From: an uncultured Clostridia bacterium
Lineage (GTDB): Bacteria > Bacillota > Clostridia > Oscillospirales > Acutalibacteraceae
Assembly (NCBI GenBank): GCA_947624755.1
Contig: CANQLQ010000130.1
Span: forward strand, 1-5,857
Length of the DNA stretch: 5,857 nucleotides
Reading direction: 5' to 3'
Shown here: one piece after another, positions 1-5,857 of the stretch
How the letters are laid out: the number at the start of each line of letters is the position of its first letter
Position numbering within the stretch: the stretch's first letter is position 1
Made by a program: the position numbers and the translations under genes
The notes under the pieces: model-generated
The model's database searches: none
The model's input: the letters and a program-made list of their open reading frames with translations, nothing else
What the model was told of the DNA's origin: nothing

Positions 1-105
1 CGCAGGAGTTACGCGGGATAGAATTATATAAAATTATAATTTTACACCGCGAAAATACTTTGTCCCTAATTTAAAAACATCTTTTTATATTCCAAAAATT
101 TAAGT
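1..105. other. AT-rich non-coding DNA left of the repeats
   Basis: I see no gene, RNA gene or convincing promoter here. The only structure noted is a short string at 54-72 that repeats the beginning (aatactttgt) and the right edge (tccctaattt) of the copy 1 region. Confidence 0.5.
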
Positions 106-198
106 CAATACTTTGTGTATTAACGAGAATTTTTGGGCTAAATGACGGAATAATTTACCGTCAAGTAGGGCGGCTTGTATTAATCAGTGATTCCCTAA
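106..198 (+). repeat. Diverged intergenic direct repeat, copy 1
   Basis: This 93-bp stretch aligns without gaps to 359-451 with 15 mismatches by hand count (about 84% identity). Shared blocks include caatactttgtg, attaacgagaattttt, taccgtcaag and ttaatcagt. It contains a perfect inverted repeat TGACGG (143-148) / CCGTCA (158-163) and a weaker hairpin at 162-177. I see no open frame conserved between the copies, so this is non-coding repeat DNA. The inverted repeat found left of copy 2 has no clear counterpart left of this copy, so it may be a partial or older copy. Confidence 0.8.
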
Positions 199-281
199 TT
201 TGCACCTTTCTACGTATCTTTTATTGTTCAGTCTTTCTCTCACTTTTTAATGAGTATATATAATAATTTAATAAACTCATA
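199..281. other. AT-rich spacer between repeat copy 1 and the inverted-repeat element
   Basis: No gene is visible. An inverted repeat ATGAGT (250-255) / ACTCAT (275-280) flanks a 19-base AT-rich loop; it could be incidental in DNA of this composition. A TATAAT string at 259-264 lacks a properly spaced -35 box. Confidence 0.5.
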
Positions 282-452
282 TTTAAGAAAGCTCTGATTA
301 AATCTAATGCTAATATTGATTAGCAAATTTTTTCGCAAGACAAACCCAAAAACGCAGGCAATACTTTGTGCATTAACGAGAATTTTTTTGCAAAATCACG
401 AAATATTCTACCGTCAAGCAGGGTTGCTTGTTTTAATCAGTAATTTCTTAAA
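282..452. mobile_element. Candidate MITE-like 171-bp element with terminal inverted repeats
   Basis: The first 21 bases (282-302, beginning tttaagaaagctctgatt) match the reverse complement of the last 21 (432-452) at 18 of 21 positions. Between them lie a perfect 7-bp hairpin TGCTAAT/ATTAGCA with loop ATTG (308-325), the repeat copy at 359-451, and the CAAGCA/TGCTTG hairpin (415-430). Small size, inverted ends, no transposase and relatedness to a second local copy fit a miniature non-autonomous element or another dispersed intergenic repeat. I see no convincing target-site duplication, so mobility is inference. Confidence 0.45.
359..451 (+). repeat. Diverged intergenic direct repeat, copy 2
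   Basis: This is the partner of the repeat at 106-198, in the same orientation and offset by 253 bp. It contains a perfect 6-bp hairpin, CAAGCA (415-420) and TGCTTG (425-430) around GGGT. Its right end is the right terminal inverted repeat of the 282-452 segment. A 73-codon open frame crosses it, but it has no family resemblance and is not kept in copy 1. Confidence 0.8.
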
Positions 453-493
453 GTATTTAGGTTTGAACATTTATTCTTTTTTCAACAATATAC

Positions 494-514
494 AGGGCGA
501 ACAAAGTCCGCCCT
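494..514 (-). terminator. Probable transcription terminator hairpin after the LCP gene
   Basis: Eleven bases beyond the LCP stop codon, minus-strand RNA can fold a 9-bp stem: AGGGCGGAC pairs with GUUCGCCCU around a UUU loop. The stem is unbroken only as minus-strand RNA, where positions 508 and 500 form a G-U pair; the plus-strand transcript would have an A-C mismatch there. The following bases (GUAUAUUGUUG) are only modestly U-rich, so it is a weak intrinsic terminator or a 3'-end stabilising hairpin. It is the best candidate for the end of a gyrB-gyrA-LCP transcript. Confidence 0.55.
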
Positions 515-524
515 TAAAATTTAT

Positions 525-1718
525 TTAAGTTGAAAGCTGACCATCGCTTCTTGTGCGAAGCAAAGAGAACGGCTTTATTCTGTCTTCGTTGTTTACAACG
601 TTGCTGTCACCGTAAATCTTAGTTTGAACGATTTCAGAAACAGCAGGAAAATCAACAAAAACAACCGATTGATTTCCGACGTAACCCGTTTTGAAAATTT
701 CGGGATCGCTTAGAACAATTTGTTCAATATCATAATTTGCCCAGCCATTGGCAAGAGCCATCGTACCATAGGACAGAATTTCCATTTGAGAGAGATCTGT
801 TTTTACATATTTGAAAAGCATATTAAGCGCGGAATTAAGCTGAGAAAGCGTAGCGCCCTTTGCGCTTTCAATAAATGAGGTGATAACCTGTCTTTGTCTT
901 CTTGTTCTGCTGACGTCACTGTCCGAGTCGCTGTGTCTGATTCTTGCAAAAACAAGAGCTTCCCAGCCGTTAAGCTTAACTGCCGGACCGTAATCAATGT
1001 TATGAATCGTTGTCCTGTTTATATATTCTGCCTCATACTGCTGAACTTCAACCGTTAATCCGCCGAGGGCATTAATTATATCGGTAAATGAAGAAAAGTC
1101 AACCGCAACATAATAGTCAACGTCAATTTTAAAGTTCTTTTCAAAGGTATCAATAAGTGCATCGTCACTTCCGTAATAATATGATGCATTTATCTTGTTG
1201 AATCTTGTTGAGCCGCCAATATTCATACTTGTCCAAGTATCACGGAAAAATGAAGTGAGAAAAATTTTCTTTGTTTTCTTGTTCAAAGAGGCAAGCATAA
1301 TTGTATCGGATCTTCCTCCGTTTTCAAGGGCATCATCGCTGTCCAGTCCAACAAGAAGAACATTGATTACATTTTTGCTTGAACGAAGCTGCGCCCCGTT
1401 ATTTGCCCATTTGTTGATAAAGTCATTATATGATGAAGCGCTGTCAATAGCTTCAATCAACTCTAATTCTTCTTCTTCATAAATTTTGTCAATGTTTTCA
1501 ACATTTGGTCCGGTATTGTCATCAACATTAATAAGATCAAGCTTTGCGCTGACAAATCCGAAGCCAAGGGAGATTACAACAACAAAAACAGTCAAAATAA
1601 AAAATATATTTTTTACCCTTTGCTGCTTATTTTTCCAAAAAAACTGCGCAACAGGATTTTTCTTTTTTGACGATTTGCTTTTTTTAGCCAAGCCTATCAC
1701 GTCCTCTTTCATAAACAT
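525..1718 (-). CDS. LytR-CpsA-Psr (LCP) family cell-wall glycopolymer ligase
   Basis: LCP enzymes transfer undecaprenyl-pyrophosphate-linked polymers (wall teichoic acid, capsule or other glycopolymers) onto peptidoglycan on the outer face of the membrane. The product of up to 397 residues has a lysine-rich cytoplasmic N-terminus (about 11-36), one membrane segment (about 37-58, NIFFILTVFVVVISLGFGF), an acidic helical linker (about 65-115) and the LCP domain (about 117-286). Visible hallmarks are NVLLVGLDSDD, GRSDTIMLASLN (Arg136, Asp138), the FFRDT segment (Arg159), DYYVAVDF, INALGGLTVEV, LNGWEALVFARIRH (Arg259, Arg261) and DSDVSRTRRQRQ. These arginines and aspartates correspond to the family's pyrophosphate and metal-binding residues. 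The polymer attached cannot be told from sequence. The start is uncertain: the ATG at 1718 has TAGG only 2 bases upstream, while the ATG two codons later (1712) has it at 8, making 1712 (395 residues) more plausible; a TTG at codon 9 is also possible. It lies 65 bp after gyrA. Confidence 0.93.
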   Translation of the reverse strand: MFMKEDVIGLAKKSKSSKKKNPVAQFFWKNKQQRVKNIFFILTVFVVVISLGFGFVSAKLDLINVDDNTGPNVENIDKIYEEEELELIEAIDSASSYNDFINKWANNGAQLRSSKNVINVLLVGLDSDDALENGGRSDTIMLASLNKKTKKIFLTSFFRDTWTSMNIGGSTRFNKINASYYYGSDDALIDTFEKNFKIDVDYYVAVDFSSFTDIINALGGLTVEVQQYEAEYINRTTIHNIDYGPAVKLNGWEALVFARIRHSDSDSDVSRTRRQRQVITSFIESAKGATLSQLNSALNMLFKYVKTDLSQMEILSYGTMALANGWANYDIEQIVLSDPEIFKTGYVGNQSVVFVDFPAVSEIVQTKIYGDSNVVNNEDRIKPFSLLRTRSDGQLST

Positions 1719-1720
1719 TA

Positions 1721-1724
1721 CCTA
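1721..1724 (-). promoter_or_regulatory. Weak ribosome binding site of the LCP gene, bearing on its start
   Basis: The minus strand reads TAGG here. It is 2 bases from the ATG at 1716-1718, too close for normal use, and 8 bases from the ATG at 1710-1712, an ordinary distance. This favours the second methionine as the real start, although the motif is short and a TTG start further in cannot be excluded. Confidence 0.45.
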
Positions 1725-1783
1725 CAATCAAACGCAGGCAAATTTTTCTCTGATTTTTAGCTTGTGAACCTTCGTGATGCTTT

Positions 1784-4312
1784 TTATTCATCAGCATTGT
1801 TTTCGAGTTCTTCTTCCTCTTCTTCGTTTGAGCTGTCTTCAATCTTATCTGTTTCTTCACCGTCAGATTTTACAGCCGTTGCAGAAACAATTTTTTCACC
1901 TTCGGAAACCTTCATAACGCTGACCCCTCTTGACGTTCTGCTCGAGATTTTTATATCTTTTGCAGCAATGCGTATAACTATACCGTCCGAAGAAATTATA
2001 ATAATATCATCTTCGTCCGTAACAAGAGAAACCGAAGCTACAAGACCATATTTACCCGATTTATAGTTTGTCTTACCTTTACCGCCTCTTGACTGAAGAC
2101 TAAAGTCAGTCGGAAGGCATCTTCTGCCGATACCTGTTTCGCTGACCGTAAAGATTGAGGGCATTTTTTCGGCATTTTCAGAAATTACGCACATACCGAC
2201 AACTTCATCTTCATCCGAAAGCTCAATTGCCTTAACTCCTCTTGCCGTTCTTCCGATAGGTCTTGCATCGTTTTCATTGAATCGGATACCCATGCCCTTT
2301 TTTGTTGCAACAAAAATGTCATCGTTTCCGTCTGTAAGCCATACCCAAGCAAGTTCATCATCTTCGTCAAGGTTAATTGCAATAATACCGCTCTTACGGA
2401 TATTTTTATATGCGTCAAGTTCTGTTCTTTTGATGATACCTTTTCTTGTTACCATACAAAGATATTTTGTGCCTGTTCCGAAATCGGGAACCTTTATCAT
2501 TGCGCTGACTTTTTCGTCTGCTTCGAGCGGAAGAAGGTTTACAATGTTCATACCCTTGCTCTGTCTGCTGCCTTCGGGAATTTCATAGCCTTTGAGACGA
2601 TAAGTTCTGCCTTTTGTTGTAAAGAACATAACATAATCGTGAGTAGAGCAGGTAAACATCGTTTCGGCAATATCTTCCTCACGCCTTGACATACCTCTAA
2701 TTCCACGTCCGTTTCTTCTTTGAATCGAATATGTTGAAACAGGTTGACGTTTGATATAACCGAAAGTTGTAAGAGTAAATACACAATCCTCTTGCGGAAT
2801 AAGGTCTTCAATGTCAACCTCCCCACTGACATTCATAATTTCTGTTCTTCTTTCGTCAGAGAATTTGTCCCGGATCGCATATGATTCTTCTTTAATTATA
2901 CCGAGAATTTTTTCTTCATGAGAGAGAATATCGTTATATCCGTTAATTTTTTCTTTAAGCATTTTAAGTTCATCTTCAATCTTGATTCTTTCAAGACCGG
3001 TGAGTTGACCGAGACGCATCTTTACGATAGCGTCTGCCTGGACATCATCAAAACCGAATCTGTCCATAAGAGCCTGCTTGCCTTCGTTCTGATCTTTTGC
3101 AGACCTGAGAATTTTAATAATTTCGTCAATATAATCAAGTGCGGTTTTAAGACCTTCAAGAATATGACTGCGTTCCATAGCCTTTTTAAGGTCATAGCGT
3201 GTTCTTCTTGTAATAACTTCCTCTTGAAATTTGATGTATTCCTGAAGTATCTGTTTGAGGGTAAGTATTCTCGGAACACCGTCAACAAGAGCAAGCATAA
3301 TTATGCCATAGGTAATTTGAAGCTGGGTCATGCTGAAAAGCTGATTGAGAACTACCTGAGCATTAACGTCACGTTTTAGGTCAATAACCATTCTCATACC
3401 TTCACGGTTGGAATAGTCGTTGATGTCGGCAATACCTTCTATTCTCTTGTTTTTTACAAGTTCTGCAATTGCTTCTATAAGTCGTCTTTTATTGACCTGA
3501 TAGGGAAGTTCCGTTACCACAATACTCATTCGGCCATTTTTATTTTCGACAATTTCGGTTCTTGCGCGCACGGTTATTTTTGCTCTGCCTGTCGCATAAG
3601 CCGCACGAATGCCCGCTCTTCCCATAATTATACCTGCTGTCGGGAAGTCCGGTCCTTTTATATGCTCCATAAGTTCTTCAAGACTGCAATCGGGATTATC
3701 AATAAGACAGCACATACCGTCAATTACTTCCGAGAGGTTATGCGGAGGTATATTTGTTGCCATACCAACGGCAATACCTGTTGAACCGTTTACAAGAATA
3801 TTTGGAAATCTTGAAGGAAGAACAGTCGGTTCTTTCAAGTGGTCGTCATAGTTGGGAATAAAATCAACCGTATCCTTGTCGATGTCGGTAAGCATTTCGG
3901 TTGAAATTTTGCTCATTCTCGATTCTGTATATCGGTAAGCAGCGGGCGGATCGCCGTCAACGCTGCCGAAGTTACCGTGACCATCAACGAGAATATATCT
4001 CATTGAAAACGGCTGAGCCATTCTTACCAGTGCATCATAAACCGCTGCGTCACCGTGCGGATGATAACGTCCGAGTACGGATCCGACTGTATCGGCACAC
4101 TTACGATAGGCTTTGTCGGGATAAAGACTGTTTTCATCCATTGTATAAAGTATACGTCTGTGAACGGGCTTCATTCCGTCACGCACATCCGGAAGAGCTC
4201 GCGAAGTAATAACCGACATTGAATAGTCAAGGAAAGATTTTCTCATTTCCTTATTGAGGTCAACATTAATTATTTTACCAAAGTCTAATTCTTGATTGTT
4301 TTCATTTTCCAT
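1784..4312 (-). CDS. gyrA: DNA gyrase subunit A
   Basis: GyrA is the breakage-reunion and DNA-wrapping subunit of gyrase. The gene is complete at 842 residues, normal for the family. The N-terminal domain begins near residue 28 (LDYSMSVITSRALPDVRDGMKPVHRRILY). The catalytic tyrosine is Tyr128 in AAYRYTE (codon 3929-3931). The quinolone-determining segment reads HPHGDAAVYDALVRMAQ, with Ala89 at the E. coli Ser83 position and Asp93 at the Asp87 position. A coiled-coil tower lies around residues 360-480. The C-terminal beta-pinwheel starts near 505 and carries a GyrA box QRRNGRG (531-537), which separates GyrA from ParC; a similar QSRGGKG occurs at 740-746. The protein ends in a very acidic tail (about 817-842). 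The ATG is preceded by AAGGGTG seven bases upstream, supporting this start. Position after gyrB confirms GyrA rather than ParC. Confidence 0.98.
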   Translation of the reverse strand: MENENNQELDFGKIINVDLNKEMRKSFLDYSMSVITSRALPDVRDGMKPVHRRILYTMDENSLYPDKAYRKCADTVGSVLGRYHPHGDAAVYDALVRMAQPFSMRYILVDGHGNFGSVDGDPPAAYRYTESRMSKISTEMLTDIDKDTVDFIPNYDDHLKEPTVLPSRFPNILVNGSTGIAVGMATNIPPHNLSEVIDGMCCLIDNPDCSLEELMEHIKGPDFPTAGIIMGRAGIRAAYATGRAKITVRARTEIVENKNGRMSIVVTELPYQVNKRRLIEAIAELVKNKRIEGIADINDYSNREGMRMVIDLKRDVNAQVVLNQLFSMTQLQITYGIIMLALVDGVPRILTLKQILQEYIKFQEEVITRRTRYDLKKAMERSHILEGLKTALDYIDEIIKILRSAKDQNEGKQALMDRFGFDDVQADAIVKMRLGQLTGLERIKIEDELKMLKEKINGYNDILSHEEKILGIIKEESYAIRDKFSDERRTEIMNVSGEVDIEDLIPQEDCVFTLTTFGYIKRQPVSTYSIQRRNGRGIRGMSRREEDIAETMFTCSTHDYVMFFTTKGRTYRLKGYEIPEGSRQSKGMNIVNLLPLEADEKVSAMIKVPDFGTGTKYLCMVTRKGIIKRTELDAYKNIRKSGIIAINLDEDDELAWVWLTDGNDDIFVATKKGMGIRFNENDARPIGRTARGVKAIELSDEDEVVGMCVISENAEKMPSIFTVSETGIGRRCLPTDFSLQSRGGKGKTNYKSGKYGLVASVSLVTDEDDIIIISSDGIVIRIAAKDIKISSRTSRGVSVMKVSEGEKIVSATAVKSDGEETDKIEDSSNEEEEEELENNADE

Positions 4313-4319
4313 TTGCTGT

Positions 4320-4326
4320 CACCCTT
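4320..4326 (-). promoter_or_regulatory. Ribosome binding site of gyrA
   Basis: The minus strand reads AAGGGTG seven bases before the gyrA ATG (4310-4312), a near-consensus Shine-Dalgarno with good spacing. It lies within the 48-bp gyrB-gyrA gap, in which I see no terminator, so gyrA is probably translated from a gyrB-gyrA transcript. Confidence 0.75.
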
Positions 4327-4360
4327 CTCTTTAAAGAAGCTAAAATATCAATATATTAAA

Positions 4361-5821
4361 TTACACGTCAAGATTCTGAACATATTTTGCGTTTTTCTCA
4401 ATGAACTCTCTTCTCGGATCGACCTTATCGCCCATAAGAATCGAGAATGTTTCGTCAGCCTGCTGTGCATCTTCAAGAGTTACACGAAGCATAATTCTGC
4501 GCTCAGGATCCATTGTTGTTTCCCAAAGCTGAATTGCGTCCATTTCACCAAGACCTTTATAGCGCTGAATTGCGGCGCCGGGCATTTCAGTCATTATGAT
4601 GTCTCTTTCCCTGTCGGAATAGGCATATTGATGCTTCTGTCCTTTTGAAAGCTTATAAAGCGGCGGCTGAGCGATGTATACATATCCGTTGTCGATAAGC
4701 GGTCGCATATATCTAAAGAAGAAAGTCAAAAGAAGCGTTCTGATATGCGCACCGTCAACGTCGGCATCGGCCATAATTACGATTTTGTGGTATCTGAGTT
4801 TTTCAATATTGAAATCTTCGTCAATACCTGCGCCAAGCGCAGTTACAACCGGCATCAGCTTATCATTTCCGATAACCTTGTCAAGTCTTGATTTTTCAAC
4901 ATTAAGCATTTTGCCCCAAAGAGGAAGAATTGCCTGAATAGTTCTGTCTCTTCCTTCCTTTGCGCTGCCGCCTGCCGAATCTCCCTCGACAATGAAAAGC
5001 TCGGTTTTGGCCGGATCTTTTTCCGTACAGTCGGCAAGCTTACCGGGGAGCGAATTGCTTTCGAGCGGAGATTTTCTTCTTGCTGCCTCTCTTGCTTTTC
5101 TTGCGGCCTCTCTTGCTCTTGAAGCGTCAAGCGCTTTTGAAAAAATCGTTTTTGCAATCTGGGGGTTTTCTTCAAAATAGTCTGTCAGCTTATTGTAAAC
5201 GGTTGAAGAAACAAGCTTTGTCATTTCGGTATTGCCGAGCTTTCCTTTCGTCTGTCCTTCAAATTGGGCATCGGTAAGCTTAACGCTGATTACACATACA
5301 AGACCTTCACGGCAGTCTTCACCCGAAAGTCTTTTGTCTGTATCTTTGAGATAGCCGTATTTTTTTCCGTATTCATTGAACACTTTTGTAAGTGCGTTTT
5401 TGAATCCTATTTCATGTGTACCGCCGTCAACGGTATGAACATTGTTGGCATATGAAAGGATCGTTTCGTTATATCCGTCATTATACATAAGTGCAATTTC
5501 TGCACTTCTTTCATCTTGAACCGATGAAAAATGGATCGGTTTTTCGTGAACCGCCGTAAGACCGCGGCTTTCATTGATATATTCAACAAACGAACCAATA
5601 CCGCCTTCATAACAGAAAACATCTTCAACGATATTTTCTTCATCACGTTTGTCTGTAAGCCTAATGCTTACCCCTGCATTAAGAAAAGCAGATTCACGAA
5701 GATGACGCTGGAGGGTTTCGTAATCATATTCGGTCGTTTCCTTAAAAATTTCAGCATCGGGCTTAAATTTAATGAATGTACCTGTTTCTTCCGTATCTCC
5801 TATTATTTCAAGGGGAAAAGA
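4361..5821 (-). CDS. gyrB: DNA gyrase subunit B, 5'-truncated (ATPase/TOPRIM subunit)
   Basis: GyrB powers gyrase: ATP binding closes the N-terminal gate, and its TOPRIM domain supplies the metal ions for DNA cleavage by GyrA. The fragment has about 486 codons of a protein usually near 640 residues, so roughly the first 150-160 residues (most of the GHKL ATP-binding domain) are missing. What remains starts around PLEIIGDTEETGT, then the transducer domain (YNDGYNETI, VDGGTHEIGF), the linker SLPGKLADC, the TOPRIM motifs VEGDSAGGSAK (about 4955-4987) and MADADVDGAHIR (acidic metal ligands), and the C-terminal QRYKGLGEM...LWETTMDP block, ending in NLDV. The short form without the Gram-negative insert fits Bacillota. 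The first in-frame ATG is at 5488, but clear GyrB homology continues upstream to about 5815, so 5488 is not the true start. In the gyrB frame a TAG lies at 5855-5857, inside sequence that does not look like GyrB. gyrA follows 48 bp downstream. Confidence 0.97.
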   Translation of the reverse strand, partial: SFPLEIIGDTEETGTFIKFKPDAEIFKETTEYDYETLQRHLRESAFLNAGVSIRLTDKRDEENIVEDVFCYEGGIGSFVEYINESRGLTAVHEKPIHFSSVQDERSAEIALMYNDGYNETILSYANNVHTVDGGTHEIGFKNALTKVFNEYGKKYGYLKDTDKRLSGEDCREGLVCVISVKLTDAQFEGQTKGKLGNTEMTKLVSSTVYNKLTDYFEENPQIAKTIFSKALDASRAREAARKAREAARRKSPLESNSLPGKLADCTEKDPAKTELFIVEGDSAGGSAKEGRDRTIQAILPLWGKMLNVEKSRLDKVIGNDKLMPVVTALGAGIDEDFNIEKLRYHKIVIMADADVDGAHIRTLLLTFFFRYMRPLIDNGYVYIAQPPLYKLSKGQKHQYAYSDRERDIIMTEMPGAAIQRYKGLGEMDAIQLWETTMDPERRIMLRVTLEDAQQADETFSILMGDKVDPRREFIEKNAKYVQNLDV

Positions 5822-5857
5822 TGTCGGCGGCGGAGGCGGATCTCCAGAGCATGTCTA
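5822..5857. other. Non-GyrB terminal sequence, probable chimeric or linker-derived contig end
   Basis: The last 36 bases are about 64% G+C by hand count, unlike the AT-rich rest. In the gyrB frame they read TAG followed by residues TCSGDPPPPPT, and neither other minus frame resembles the GyrB segment expected here. On the plus strand one frame reads VGGGGGSPEHV, like a glycine-serine linker. The exact junction is uncertain within about 5816-5827. Confidence 0.6.

Noticed and set aside
224..264. Possible plus-strand promoter (TTGTTC and TATAAT)
   Set aside because: The two boxes are 29 bases apart, far beyond the usual 16-18, and there is no gene downstream on that strand.
106..451. CRISPR array
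   Set aside because: There are only two long, diverged copies, not short identical repeats with regular spacers, and no cas genes are present.
307..528. Plus-strand 73-codon open frame across repeat copy 2
   Set aside because: It starts inside a hairpin, spans the repeat and the terminator stem, overlaps the LCP stop, has no recognisable domain, and is not preserved in copy 1.
1760..1783. Possible terminator directly after gyrA
   Set aside because: Only a short GAA-GG-TTC pairing is visible, with no stable stem and no U-tract in the right place.
1764..2066. Plus-strand open frame rich in serine opposite the end of gyrA
   Set aside because: The serine run is the antisense of the GyrA acidic tail codons; there is no independent support for a gene.
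2918..3379. Plus-strand 153-codon open frame antisense to gyrA
   Set aside because: It is a shadow of the conserved gyrA coding sequence, with low-complexity Phe/Lys/Asn composition and no recognisable domain.

Overview
The window looks like AT-rich, low-GC Gram-positive DNA, most likely from a Clostridia-type Bacillota (Ruminococcus/Oscillospiraceae-like). This rests on the short Gram-positive form of GyrB, GyrA residues of Firmicutes type, a LytR-CpsA-Psr (LCP) cell-wall enzyme, and AT-rich intergenic DNA. The lineage is an inference from remembered family sequences; no search was run.

All three genes lie on the minus strand, in transcription order gyrB (5' end missing), gyrA, then an LCP phosphotransferase gene. 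gyrB ends 48 bp before gyrA, and gyrA ends 65 bp before the LCP start. I see no convincing terminator in either gap, so they could form one transcript. A GC-rich stem-loop 11 bp past the LCP stop is the best candidate for the end of that transcript. GyrB (ATPase and TOPRIM) and GyrA (breakage-reunion and DNA-wrapping domains) assemble as the A2B2 DNA gyrase that introduces negative supercoils. The LCP protein acts outside the membrane, joining lipid-linked polymers to peptidoglycan, and has no functional tie to gyrase beyond position.

Positions 1-524 hold no credible gene. They contain a diverged repeat in two direct copies (106-198 and 359-451, about 84% identical). The second copy sits in a 171-bp segment (282-452) bounded by imperfect 21-bp inverted repeats and carrying two small perfect hairpins, an architecture like a small non-autonomous mobile element. 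A 12-bp fragment matching it recurs between gyrA and the LCP gene.

At the far right, GyrB similarity stops near 5816-5827. The last ~36 bases are GC-rich, do not encode GyrB in any frame, and put a TAG in the gyrB frame. This looks like a chimeric or linker-derived contig end rather than biology. I found no novel multi-gene system; the repeat element is the most interesting unexplained structure.
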